Of a stretch of 64,000 nucleotides of DNA, positions 54,090 to 61,332 are shown one piece after another. Origin of the DNA: Croceibacterium soli (GTDB lineage Bacteria; Pseudomonadota; Alphaproteobacteria; Sphingomonadales; Sphingomonadaceae); assembly GCF_009828065.1 (NCBI RefSeq), contig NZ_WTYK01000001.1:434001-498000 (forward strand). Reading direction: 5' to 3'. Positions within the stretch are counted from its first letter, which is position 1, and each line of letters opens with the position of its first letter. The position numbers were made by a program, and so were the translations under genes. The notes beneath the pieces were generated by a model. That model worked only from the letters and a program-made list of their open reading frames with translations, made no database searches and had not been told where the DNA came from.

Positions 54090-54557
54090 TCATTCGTGGA
54101 TTCGCGAAAGCATTTCCACCAATTTCTCGATTTCGGCGGGGGTGAAGCGGCCTTTCAGCCAGGCTTCGTGCTGGGAGATGCAGGTCTTCGCCTTGTCCAG
54201 CGCCATCCGGCCGTCGTCGGTAAGATAAAGCGCCTGCTTGCGCCCGTCGATTTCCGAGCGCTCGCGGCGAATGTACTCGCGGGCCTGCAGGCGGTTGACG
54301 ATGGTCATCGTCGTCGCCCGGTCCATCTGCAAGTGCTGGCCGACGTCGATCTGGGCGATGCCGGGACGGTCGTCCACCAGCCACAGGACCGAAACCTGCT
54401 TCTGCGTCAGCCCAAGGTCGGAGAATGTCTCGGTGAAGTGGCGGTAGACCGCGACATGCGCCAGCCGGATGTGGAAGCCCACGATGTCGGTCAGGGCGCC
54501 GATCTTCTCGTCGCTCGCGTGGTTCAAAGCTGCCGCTGGCACAACCCGTATCCCCAT
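54090..54557 (-). CDS. MarR family transcriptional regulator
   Basis: A 155-residue winged-helix regulator. The helix-turn-helix and wing run through GLTQKQVSVLWLVDDRPGIA, LQMDRATTMTIVNRLQ and RERSEIDGRKQALYLT. MarR proteins often respond to phenolic ligands. The ATG at 54557 is chosen; a 58-codon upstream extension would cover the divergent dioxygenase promoter. It lies 28 bases upstream of the MFS gene and divergent from the dioxygenase gene, so it is the natural candidate to control both. Confidence 0.88.
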   Translation of the reverse strand: MGIRVVPAAALNHASDEKIGALTDIVGFHIRLAHVAVYRHFTETFSDLGLTQKQVSVLWLVDDRPGIAQIDVGQHLQMDRATTMTIVNRLQAREYIRRERSEIDGRKQALYLTDDGRMALDKAKTCISQHEAWLKGRFTPAEIEKLVEMLSRIHE

Positions 54558-54577
54558 CCCCGCAGGTCGTTCCCTGC

Positions 54578-54605
54578 TTGCGTAATCGTTAGTGGAGCAT
54601 ACAAT
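54578..54605 (+). promoter_or_regulatory. Promoter of the dioxygenase gene
   Basis: TTGCGT at 54578-54583 and TACAAT at 54600-54605, 16 bases apart, in the 73-base marR/dioxygenase gap. The spacer holds a small dyad, TAA-TCG-TTA. A ribosome site AAGGAGAGG follows at 54613-54621. Confidence 0.55.
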
Positions 54606-54630
54606 CCCGCGCAAGGAGAGGACGCGACGA

Positions 54631-56100
54631 ATGGCCCAGTTTCCCAATACCCCCAGCTTCACCGGATTCAACACGCCCAGCAGGATCGAGGCGGACATCG
54701 CCGACCTGCAGCACACGGGGGAAATCCCCAAGGAGCTGAACGGCGCGTTCTACCGCGTGCAGCCCGACCCGCAGTTCCCGCCGCGGCTGGCCGACGACAT
54801 CTCGTTCAACGGAGACGGGATGATCAGCCGCTTCCATTTCCACGACGGGCAGTGCGACTTCCGCCAGCGCTGGGCGCGGACCGACAAATGGAAGCTGGAG
54901 AACGCGGCAGGCAAGGCGCTGTTCGGCGCCTATCGCAACCCGCTGACCGACGATCCGAGCGTGCAGGGGCAGATCCGCGGGACGGCCAACACCAATGCCT
55001 TCCTGTTCGGCGGCAAGCTGTGGGCGCTGAAGGAAGACTCCCCGGCGCTTGTGATGGACCCGGCGAGCATGGAGACCGCCGGTTACGAGAAGTTCGGCGG
55101 CAAGATGACCGGCCAGACTTTCACCGCGCACCCGAAGGTCGATCCGAACACCGGCAACATGATCGCCATCGGCTATGCCGCCAGCGGCCTGTGCTCCGAC
55201 GACGTGACCTATTACGAGATCAGCCCGGAGGGCGAGCTCATCCGCGAGAAGTGGTTCAAGGTTCCCTACTACTGCATGATGCACGACTTCGGGATCACCG
55301 AAGACTACCTGATCCTGCACATCGTGCCTTCGATCGGAAGCTGGGAACGGCTGGAGCAAGGCAAGCCGCACTTCGGCTTCGATACCTCGCAGCCGGTCTA
55401 CCTAGGCGTGATCCCGCGGCGCGACGACCTGAAGCAGGAGGATATCCGCTGGTTCAAGCGCGACAACTGCTTCGCCAGCCACGTGCTCAATGCCTGGCAG
55501 GAAGGGACCAAGATCCACTTCCTCACGCCGGAAGCCAAGAACAACATGTTCCCGTTCTTCCCGGATGTGAACGATGCCCCGTTCAACCCGATGGAAGCGG
55601 CCAGCTACCTGACCGACTGGACGGTGGACCTCGCCTCCAACGGCGAGGAGTTCGACAGCGTCACGCGCCTGACGGACACCGTCGCCGAATTCCCCCGGAT
55701 CGACGACCGCTTCGCCGGCCGTAAGACCCGCTACGGCTGGATGCTGGAGATGGACATGCGCCGCCCGAACGAGATGAAGGGCGGCAGCGCCGGCGGCATG
55801 CTGATGAACTGCCTGTTCCTCAAGGATCTCGAGACCGGGGCAGAGCAGCACTGGTGGGCCGGGCCGACCAGCACCCTGCAGGAACCCTGCTTCATCCCGC
55901 GCAGCAAGACCGCGCCGGAAGGTGACGGCTGGATCGTCCAGGTCTGCAACCGCCTGGCGGAGCACCGCAGCGACGTCCTGTTGTTCGATGCGCTGGAGAT
56001 CGAGAAGGGCCCGATCGCGACGATCCAGGTGCCGATCCGTCTGCGCTTCGGCCTGCACGGCAACTTCGCGCCGGCCGAGGAGATCGGGCTGGCGGCGTGA
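54631..56100 (+). CDS. Lignostilbene alpha,beta-dioxygenase (carotenoid-oxygenase family)
   Basis: A 489-residue non-haem iron enzyme that splits the central double bond of hydroxylated stilbenes into two aldehydes. With the start at 54631 (MAQFPNTPSF) the four iron His ligands fall at H167, H218, H284 and H476. The pocket residues Phe59, Tyr101 and Lys134 are also present. As I recall the literature, these are the published numbers for NOV1 of Novosphingobium aromaticivorans, which supports both function and start codon. Lignin-type substrates (lignostilbene, DCA-S) are more likely than resveratrol in context. It is cytoplasmic and is coupled to the HAD gene by a GTGA overlap. Confidence 0.95.
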   Translation: MAQFPNTPSFTGFNTPSRIEADIADLQHTGEIPKELNGAFYRVQPDPQFPPRLADDISFNGDGMISRFHFHDGQCDFRQRWARTDKWKLENAAGKALFGAYRNPLTDDPSVQGQIRGTANTNAFLFGGKLWALKEDSPALVMDPASMETAGYEKFGGKMTGQTFTAHPKVDPNTGNMIAIGYAASGLCSDDVTYYEISPEGELIREKWFKVPYYCMMHDFGITEDYLILHIVPSIGSWERLEQGKPHFGFDTSQPVYLGVIPRRDDLKQEDIRWFKRDNCFASHVLNAWQEGTKIHFLTPEAKNNMFPFFPDVNDAPFNPMEAASYLTDWTVDLASNGEEFDSVTRLTDTVAEFPRIDDRFAGRKTRYGWMLEMDMRRPNEMKGGSAGGMLMNCLFLKDLETGAEQHWWAGPTSTLQEPCFIPRSKTAPEGDGWIVQVCNRLAEHRSDVLLFDALEIEKGPIATIQVPIRLRFGLHGNFAPAEEIGLAA

Positions 56101-56879
56101 CGCGCGAACGCCAGCCGCCGGAGTGCTGGCTCACCGACATGGACGGTGTGCTGGTGCGGGAAGGAACCGCCATTCCCGGTGCGGCCGAGTTCATCGCCCG
56201 GCTGATCGAGAAGGATCGGCGGTTCCTGGTCCTGACCAACAACTCGATCTACACTCCGCGCGATCTCGCCGCGCGGCTAGCGCTCGCCGGGCTGCACGTG
56301 CCGGAGCAGTCGATCTGGACTAGCGCGCTCGCCACTGCGGCGTTCCTCGACAGCCAGCAGCCGGCGGGCACGGCGTTCGTGATCGGCGAGGCGGGGCTCA
56401 CCACGGCGCTGCACGACGTCGGCTACACGCTGACCGACGTCGATCCCGACTACGTCGTGATCGGGGAGCTGCGCAGCTATTCGTTCGAGGCGATCACCAA
56501 GGCGATCCGGCTGGTTCAGTCCGGCGCGCGGTTCATCGCCACCAATCCTGACGTCACCTCGCCCTCGGCGGAAGGGCCGCTGCCGGCCACCGGCGCGGTC
56601 GCCGCGATGATCACCGCTGCCACGGGCGCGCTGCCTTACTCGGTCGGCAAGCCCAACCCGATGATGTTCCGTAGCGCGATGAACCGGATCGAAGCCCACG
56701 CCCAGTCGACGGTGATGATCGGCGACCGGATGGATACCGACGTGGTCGCCGGGATCGAGGCGGGGCTGGAGACGATCCTGGTCCTCACCGGCTCGACCGC
56801 CGCGGAGGAGGTCGCCCGGTTCCCCTACCTCCCCAACCGGGTGCTCGGATCCATCGCAGAGGTCGTCGAGCTGGTCTGA
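56097..56879 (+). CDS. HAD hydrolase, NagD-like phosphatase
   Basis: A 260-residue HAD-superfamily class IIA phosphatase. Motif I is LTDMDGVLVREG, motif II LTNNS, motif III lysine SVGKPNPMMF, and motif IV GDRMDTDVVAG. The GTG start at 56097 overlaps the dioxygenase stop (GTGA), so it is translated with it. NagD relatives dephosphorylate nucleotides or small phosphorylated metabolites. No phosphorylated intermediate is known in stilbene cleavage, so the coupling is unexplained. Confidence 0.88.
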   Translation: MTRERQPPECWLTDMDGVLVREGTAIPGAAEFIARLIEKDRRFLVLTNNSIYTPRDLAARLALAGLHVPEQSIWTSALATAAFLDSQQPAGTAFVIGEAGLTTALHDVGYTLTDVDPDYVVIGELRSYSFEAITKAIRLVQSGARFIATNPDVTSPSAEGPLPATGAVAAMITAATGALPYSVGKPNPMMFRSAMNRIEAHAQSTVMIGDRMDTDVVAGIEAGLETILVLTGSTAAEEVARFPYLPNRVLGSIAEVVELV

Positions 56880-56986
56880 GCCACCGCCTGCCGCGATCCC
56901 TGCCCGGCTGGTCCCAAGGCGGGGTTCCGCTATCCGGGCGAACTGCGTAGCTGGCCCGGGCGCAGGGGTGGGCAGGAGACTGGACG

Positions 56987-57493
56987 GTGAACTTGCACCC
57001 CGCCGCTGGCGACAGCGCATCGATTTTTCGCCTCTCTCGGCTGGAGGACGGCGCCAGCGAGGCGCTTCGGCAGCGCGACTTGCAATATCTCCGCGCGAGC
57101 GGGCTGGCGCAGACGCGGCTTCAGCTCGCCGTGCTGACCGGCGATCGCCGCCGGGCGCTCGAGCAAATCGACCGCCTCGTCGCGATCGACAAGCAACTGG
57201 AGCGGCTGGCGCTCGGGCAACCTGTTGCCGGGGCCGCCGATGTCGAGGCGGACCTGACCGACCAGCGCCTGGCGATCGCCACCGAGAAGCTGGCGCTCAC
57301 GTCGGGCATCGCGATGCCGCGGCTGGAGCCGGCGTTCGCCTCCGGGCCGGCCCTGTCGGCCGTACCGGAGGAAGACGAAGATATCGTCGAGCACGAAGCT
57401 CTGAAGAACCGCCTGTTCCACATCCTGCTGTGGGGGTTAGGCTTCATCCTCCTGTGCCTCGGCGTCACCGCCGCCGTGCTCGTGCAGTTCTAG
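56987..57493 (+). CDS. Tail-anchored hypothetical protein
   Basis: A 168-residue protein from a GTG at 56987, preceded by AGGAG. The body is Arg/Leu/Ala-rich and probably helical (QRDLQYLRASGLAQTRLQLA, RRALEQIDRLVAIDKQLERL), ending in one hydrophobic segment (ILLWGLGFILLCLGVTAAVL) and LVQF. That layout suggests a coiled-coil cytoplasmic part with a C-terminal membrane anchor. I do not recognise a family. It sits on the same strand as the HAD gene, 107 bases on. Confidence 0.65.
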   Translation: MNLHPAAGDSASIFRLSRLEDGASEALRQRDLQYLRASGLAQTRLQLAVLTGDRRRALEQIDRLVAIDKQLERLALGQPVAGAADVEADLTDQRLAIATEKLALTSGIAMPRLEPAFASGPALSAVPEEDEDIVEHEALKNRLFHILLWGLGFILLCLGVTAAVLVQF

Positions 57494-57514
57494 CAACACC
57501 CGGCAAGCCCCAAA

Positions 57515-57652
57515 AATCCTCCCCCTCTGGGGGAGGTGGCAGCGCGTAGCGCTGACGGTGGGGGTCTGGCCTGGCTCGACCGATCGTCCAGGCCAGGCCC
57601 CCTCCACCACCCGCTTCGCGGGCGGTCCCCCTCCCCCAGAGGGGGAGGATTG
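57515..57652. repeat. MITE-like structured repeat, copy 3
   Basis: About 138 bases with terminal inverted repeats AATCCTCCCCCTCTGGGGGAGG and CCTCCCCCAGAGGGGGAGGATT (22 of 22). Inside are GGTGGCAGCGCGTAGCGCTG and CCCGCTTCGCGGGCGGTCCC hairpins around a palindromic centre (CTGGCCTGG / CCAGGCCAG). Same orientation as copy 2 at 51352. It lies between two convergent genes and can act as a terminator for both. Confidence 0.85.
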
Positions 57653-57662
57653 GGGAGGGTTC

Positions 57663-58313
57663 TTACTTCTTCGCCTGCACGATGTAGGTGGCGAGTGCGG
57701 CGATTTCGGCGTCGGTCATCTGGCCGGCGAAGCCGGGCATCGCGCCGCGTCCGTTGGTGACGATGTCGATCACGTAGGTCCGCGTCAGGGCGGCGTTGCC
57801 GTCGAGCGCGGGGCCGATCTGGCCGCCGCCGCCGGCGTCCTCAAGCGTGTGGCATGCGCCGCAGGAGTACGCGTTGAACAGCCCGCGTCCTTCCTCCCTG
57901 TCGGCCGCGCTGAGGCTGGCCTGCTGGGGTGCGGGCGCGGCAGCGGACGGGCGAGCAGCCGCAGCCGGCGCGCGCGCAACTGCGGGAGCCGCCGCAACCG
58001 GCTCCGCGTCGGGGATGATCGACGGAGGAGAGCCTTGCGCCGGAGCATGGGCGGCCGCGATCGAGGGGCCGGTCGCCGGCGGCGGGGGAACCGGTGCGGG
58101 GCGCTGCGGGCCGCTCGTCATGGCGCCGGTGGAGATGCCCGTCTGCATGGCGGCGCTGGCTGTGCCCATGCGGGGGGCGGCTTGTTGCGTGCTCTCGGCA
58201 GCGACGGCGGCTTCGGCGGCGCCGCCCGCTGCGGGCTCGCCGGTCGCGGTGCAGCCCGAGAGGGCAATCGCCAGCGAAGCCGCGGCGAGCGCGGTGCGTG
58301 TGTACGGGGTCAA
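57663..58313 (-). CDS. Lipoprotein-tethered class I cytochrome c
   Basis: A 216-residue protein starting at a TTG (58313) behind AGGAGAG. Lipobox LSGC with Cys21, then a Pro/Ala-rich tether of about 115 residues, then a small cytochrome c domain with haem motif C151-G-A-C-H155, and a Met in GRGAMPGFAGQ as likely axial ligand. It lies 21 bases after the GMC oxidoreductase gene on the same strand, so it is the obvious electron acceptor for that enzyme or links it to the respiratory chain. Confidence 0.92.
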   Translation of the reverse strand: MTPYTRTALAAASLAIALSGCTATGEPAAGGAAEAAVAAESTQQAAPRMGTASAAMQTGISTGAMTSGPQRPAPVPPPPATGPSIAAAHAPAQGSPPSIIPDAEPVAAAPAVARAPAAAARPSAAAPAPQQASLSAADREEGRGLFNAYSCGACHTLEDAGGGGQIGPALDGNAALTRTYVIDIVTNGRGAMPGFAGQMTDAEIAALATYIVQAKK

Positions 58314-58334
58314 GTCAGCTCTCCTGGGTTCGGG

Positions 58335-59993
58335 TCAGGCCGCGATGGCTTGCCTGGCGTCGGCCAGGACCATGTCGGCGCCCTTCTCGGCAATCATGAT
58401 GGTCGGCGCGTTGGTGTTGCCGGAGCTGATCTTGGGCATGACCGATGCGTCGATCACGCGCAGGCCCTCGACCCCGCGCACGCGCATCTGCGGGTCGAGC
58501 GGATAGCGCTCGTCGCCCATCGCGACGGTCCCCACCGCGTGGTACAGCGTGCCGCCGGCGACCTTGGCATAACCGAGCATCTCCTCGTCGGTCTTCCCGA
58601 AGGGATCGCCCGGCGCCTTGAGGTATGGCTGAAGCGCGGGCTGCTGCCAGATCTTGCGGATCAGCTTGAGCTGGTCGACGACGCTCTGCCGGTCCAGCGG
58701 ATCGCTCAGGTAGTTGGGCACGATCTTCGGCGCGACCATCGCGTCGGCGGACTTCGCGTGGATCGATCCGCGCGATTCCGGGCGCAGCTGGCAGGGGTTG
58801 GAGGCGAGGCCCGGTTCCTTGTCGAGCCGCAAGCCCTGGTGCTGGTTGAGGTATTCGAGATCCATCGAGGCGGCCATGACGTGGATCTGCACGTCGGGAA
58901 ACTGCAGCTCGTCGCGGGTCTTCACGAAGGCGCAACCGTGAGCCACCGCGTAGGACAGCAGGCCCTTGCGGGCGATGCCGTACTTGGCGATCTCCCCCAA
59001 CAGCCGCACGCCGCGACTGAGCTGGTTGATCGAATGATGCGGCTCCTTGAGGTAGGTCTGGCAGCCGATCATGTAGTGGTCCTGCATGTTCTCGCCGACC
59101 ATCGGCGCCTCGTGCACGACCTCGATGCCGAGCTCCTTCAGCAGGACGCTCTGGCCGATGCCGGAGATCTCCAGCAGCTTGGGGCTCTCGACCGCGCCGG
59201 CGGCCAGGATCACTTCGCGCGCGGCCATCACGCGGCGGGTTTGCCCGTGCTGGGTGAACTCCACGCCGACGGCCTTCTTGCCTTCGAACAGGATGCGGGT
59301 GGTCATCGCCCGCGTCTCGACCAGCAGGTTGGGGCGCTTCATCGCCGGGTGGAGATAGGCGACGGCGGCCGAGTGGCGGCGGCCGTTCTTTGCGGTGAGC
59401 TGGAAGAAGCTGACCCCTTCCTGGTTGCCGTCGTTGAGATCGGGCTTGTACGGAATGCCCGCCTCAACACAGGCTTCGACAATCGCGGCGGAGACCGGGT
59501 GCTCTTCGGGGAAGTCGCAGACGTTCAGCGGGCCGCCGGCGCCGTGGAAGTCGTCCTCGCCGCGTTCCTGGTGCTGGCTCTTGCGGAAGTACGGCAGGAC
59601 CTCGTCCCAGCTCCACCCGCGCGCGCCCATCTGCGCCCAGCCGTCATAGTCGGCGGACTGCCCGCGGACGTAGAGCATTCCGTTGATCGAGGACGAACCG
59701 CCGAGCACCTTCCCCTTCGGCCACTTGTGCTTGCGGCCGCCGGAGCCCTCGTCGACTTCCGTCTCGTAGAGCCAGTTGACCTTGGGATCGTTCAGCGTCT
59801 TGCCGAAGCCGATCGGGGTGTGGATCATCACGTTGGAGACGAACTGGCCCGGCTCCTTGAGCGGCCGGTCGTCGCCGCCTGCTTCCAGCAGCACGACTTT
59901 GTGCTCGCCGCTTTCGCTCAGCCGCGCGGCCAGCACGCAGCCCGCGCTGCCCGCGCCCACGATGACATAGTCCGCAAATAAATCCGCCGCCAA
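58335..59993 (-). CDS. GMC family FAD-dependent alcohol dehydrogenase
   Basis: A 552-residue flavoprotein of the choline-dehydrogenase-like branch. FAD motif DYVIVGAGSAGCVLAARLSE, GMC signature 1 (GKVLGGSSSINGMLYVRG), signature 2 (GAVESPKLLEISGIG), catalytic His in GTLYHAVGTVAMG and Asn in SGNTNAPTIMIAEKGAD. The TTG start at 59993 follows GAGGAG at seven bases. There is no signal peptide. Sphingobium PhcC/PhcD (phenylcoumaran alcohol) and HpvZ (hydroxypropiovanillone) belong to the same family; which substrate applies here is inference. Co-transcribed with the cytochrome c. Confidence 0.92.
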   Translation of the reverse strand: MAADLFADYVIVGAGSAGCVLAARLSESGEHKVVLLEAGGDDRPLKEPGQFVSNVMIHTPIGFGKTLNDPKVNWLYETEVDEGSGGRKHKWPKGKVLGGSSSINGMLYVRGQSADYDGWAQMGARGWSWDEVLPYFRKSQHQERGEDDFHGAGGPLNVCDFPEEHPVSAAIVEACVEAGIPYKPDLNDGNQEGVSFFQLTAKNGRRHSAAVAYLHPAMKRPNLLVETRAMTTRILFEGKKAVGVEFTQHGQTRRVMAAREVILAAGAVESPKLLEISGIGQSVLLKELGIEVVHEAPMVGENMQDHYMIGCQTYLKEPHHSINQLSRGVRLLGEIAKYGIARKGLLSYAVAHGCAFVKTRDELQFPDVQIHVMAASMDLEYLNQHQGLRLDKEPGLASNPCQLRPESRGSIHAKSADAMVAPKIVPNYLSDPLDRQSVVDQLKLIRKIWQQPALQPYLKAPGDPFGKTDEEMLGYAKVAGGTLYHAVGTVAMGDERYPLDPQMRVRGVEGLRVIDASVMPKISSGNTNAPTIMIAEKGADMVLADARQAIAA

Positions 59994-60102
59994 CTTTCTA
60001 CTCCTCTCACCGGTGCCTCGCGCAACTTTGGCGCGATTCGCTTGCCCGGCACGCTAGAGTCCTTACCCTGTCGGGTCACTGAAAACATGGCGGGAGAGCA
60101 GC

Positions 60103-60564
60103 GTGATCAAGCCCGAGCTTGAGTTTGTCTATGAGGCCGGCGGGGAACTGGACGCGCCGCGGGAGATCGGCAAAGTGGTCGACGGCACGCGCCGGATCAT
60201 CCCGATCAGGGATGGCGGCTATGTGAAGGGGCCGCTGATTTCCGGTAAGCTGATGGGCAATTCGGCCGACTGGCAGCTCACTCGCGCCGACGGCGTGACG
60301 GTGGCGGACGCGATGTATGCGATCGAAACGGACGACGGCACGCTGATCCAGATCCGCAACAAGGGCCTGCGCCACGGCCCGCCCGAAGTGATGGACCGCC
60401 TCCGCCGCGGCGAGGACGTCGATCCGGGCGAATACTACTTCCGCACCGTGCCGGAATTCATCGCGCCCGAGGGGCCATACGATTGGCTCAACAAGTCGAT
60501 CTTCGTCTGCGCCGGGGCGCGCTACGCGAGCAGCATCAAGCTGTGGGTCTGGCGGGTGACGTGA
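60103..60564 (+). CDS. DUF3237 protein, candidate PhcF/PhcG-type decarboxylase
   Basis: A 153-residue soluble protein of the DUF3237 family (PELEFVYEAGGELDAP at the start, GPLISGKLMGNSADWQLTR, DAMYAIETDDGTLIQIRNKG, YYFRTVPEF). It starts at a GTG at 60103 behind GGGAGAG. In Sphingobium SYK-6 two DUF3237 proteins, PhcF and PhcG, decarboxylate the phenylcoumaran intermediate DCA-CC to a stilbene. The location 110 bases divergent from a GMC dehydrogenase and near a stilbene dioxygenase makes the same role plausible. Many DUF3237 proteins remain uncharacterised, so this is inference. Confidence 0.85.
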   Translation: MIKPELEFVYEAGGELDAPREIGKVVDGTRRIIPIRDGGYVKGPLISGKLMGNSADWQLTRADGVTVADAMYAIETDDGTLIQIRNKGLRHGPPEVMDRLRRGEDVDPGEYYFRTVPEFIAPEGPYDWLNKSIFVCAGARYASSIKLWVWRVT

Positions 60565-60633
60565 ATCCGATCCGCTCCTGCGAAGAGGTGGCGTAGGCTG
60601 TGCCTGCCGGCAGGCGCCTGTGCCGGCGGTTAC

Positions 60634-60739
60634 ATGGACCCTGAAACGAGTTCAGGGTGACGAGTGTGAGTTCAGGGTGACGATGAGGGGAGGGCAGCCC
60701 GAAAAGCCTCGTCATCCTGAACTTGTTTCAGGATCCATC
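60634..60739. repeat. Inverted repeat with tandem half-units
   Basis: ATGGACCCTGAAACGAGTTC at the left pairs with GAACTTGTTTCAGGATCCAT at the right. The unit GAGTTCAGGGTGACGA appears twice on the left side (about 60649 and 60668). A 14-bp palindrome (GCCTGCCGGCAGGC) lies just before at 60602-60615. The gap between the DUF3237 gene and the convergent membrane-protein gene holds nothing else. Confidence 0.75.
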
Positions 60740-60800
60740 TCGCCTCAGGATGAAGTGCTGGCGGAGGCGCATGTCCGTCCCTCCTCGCACTCTCGGGCTC

Positions 60801-61265
60801 TCAGAACGCCGAGCCAGCAGCCGAAGTCAGCGCGATCACCGGCAGGAAGCCGATCAGGGTGGCGGCCACGAACGGCGCGGTGCGCAGTGGCGAGAGGGCG
60901 CAGCCGGCGGTGACCACGAAATGCGGCGCGCCGACGAGGCGCAGGCCGAGGACGTAGAGGAAGCCGCCTTTCTCGAGGTGCGTCTCAAACTTCGCGATGC
61001 GGCTGCCGAACCTGTTCTTCACCCGGTGTTGCATCAGGTGCCGGGTGACGAGGAACAGCGCTTGGCTGCCGAGCAAGGCGCCCGCGCTGACCACCAGCAC
61101 TCCCTGCCATCCGCCAAGCAGCGCGCCGGACGACATCGACAGCGGCACGATCATCCCGGGCACGCAGAAGGCGATGAGCGTGGCCGTCAGCCCGAACAGC
61201 GCCAGCGCGAGCAGGAGCTCGCTTTGCAGGAGTGCGTTCAGGGGGGAGAGGAATTCAAGGACCAT
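60801..61265 (-). CDS. VTT (TVP38/TMEM64-like) membrane protein, short form
   Basis: A 154-residue membrane protein with about four hydrophobic segments and the VTT-type motif near the end (LYVLGLRLVGAPHFVVTAGCA, then ATLIGFLPVIALTSAAGSAF). A Gly-rich re-entrant stretch (MSSGALLGGWQGVLVVSAGA) is present. It is shorter than typical TVP38 proteins (about 200-230 residues) at the N-terminus. The start is uncertain: ATG at 61265 or TTG at 61274. Family members are lipid scramblase/DedA relatives. The role here is unknown. Confidence 0.75.
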   Translation of the reverse strand: MVLEFLSPLNALLQSELLLALALFGLTATLIAFCVPGMIVPLSMSSGALLGGWQGVLVVSAGALLGSQALFLVTRHLMQHRVKNRFGSRIAKFETHLEKGGFLYVLGLRLVGAPHFVVTAGCALSPLRTAPFVAATLIGFLPVIALTSAAGSAF

Positions 61266-61332
61266 CGGGGACAACGTGTGACTGCACAGAGGCTAAGCGC
61301 AGTCGGCCCCGCGAGGTTCCCCGCCGCGCGGC

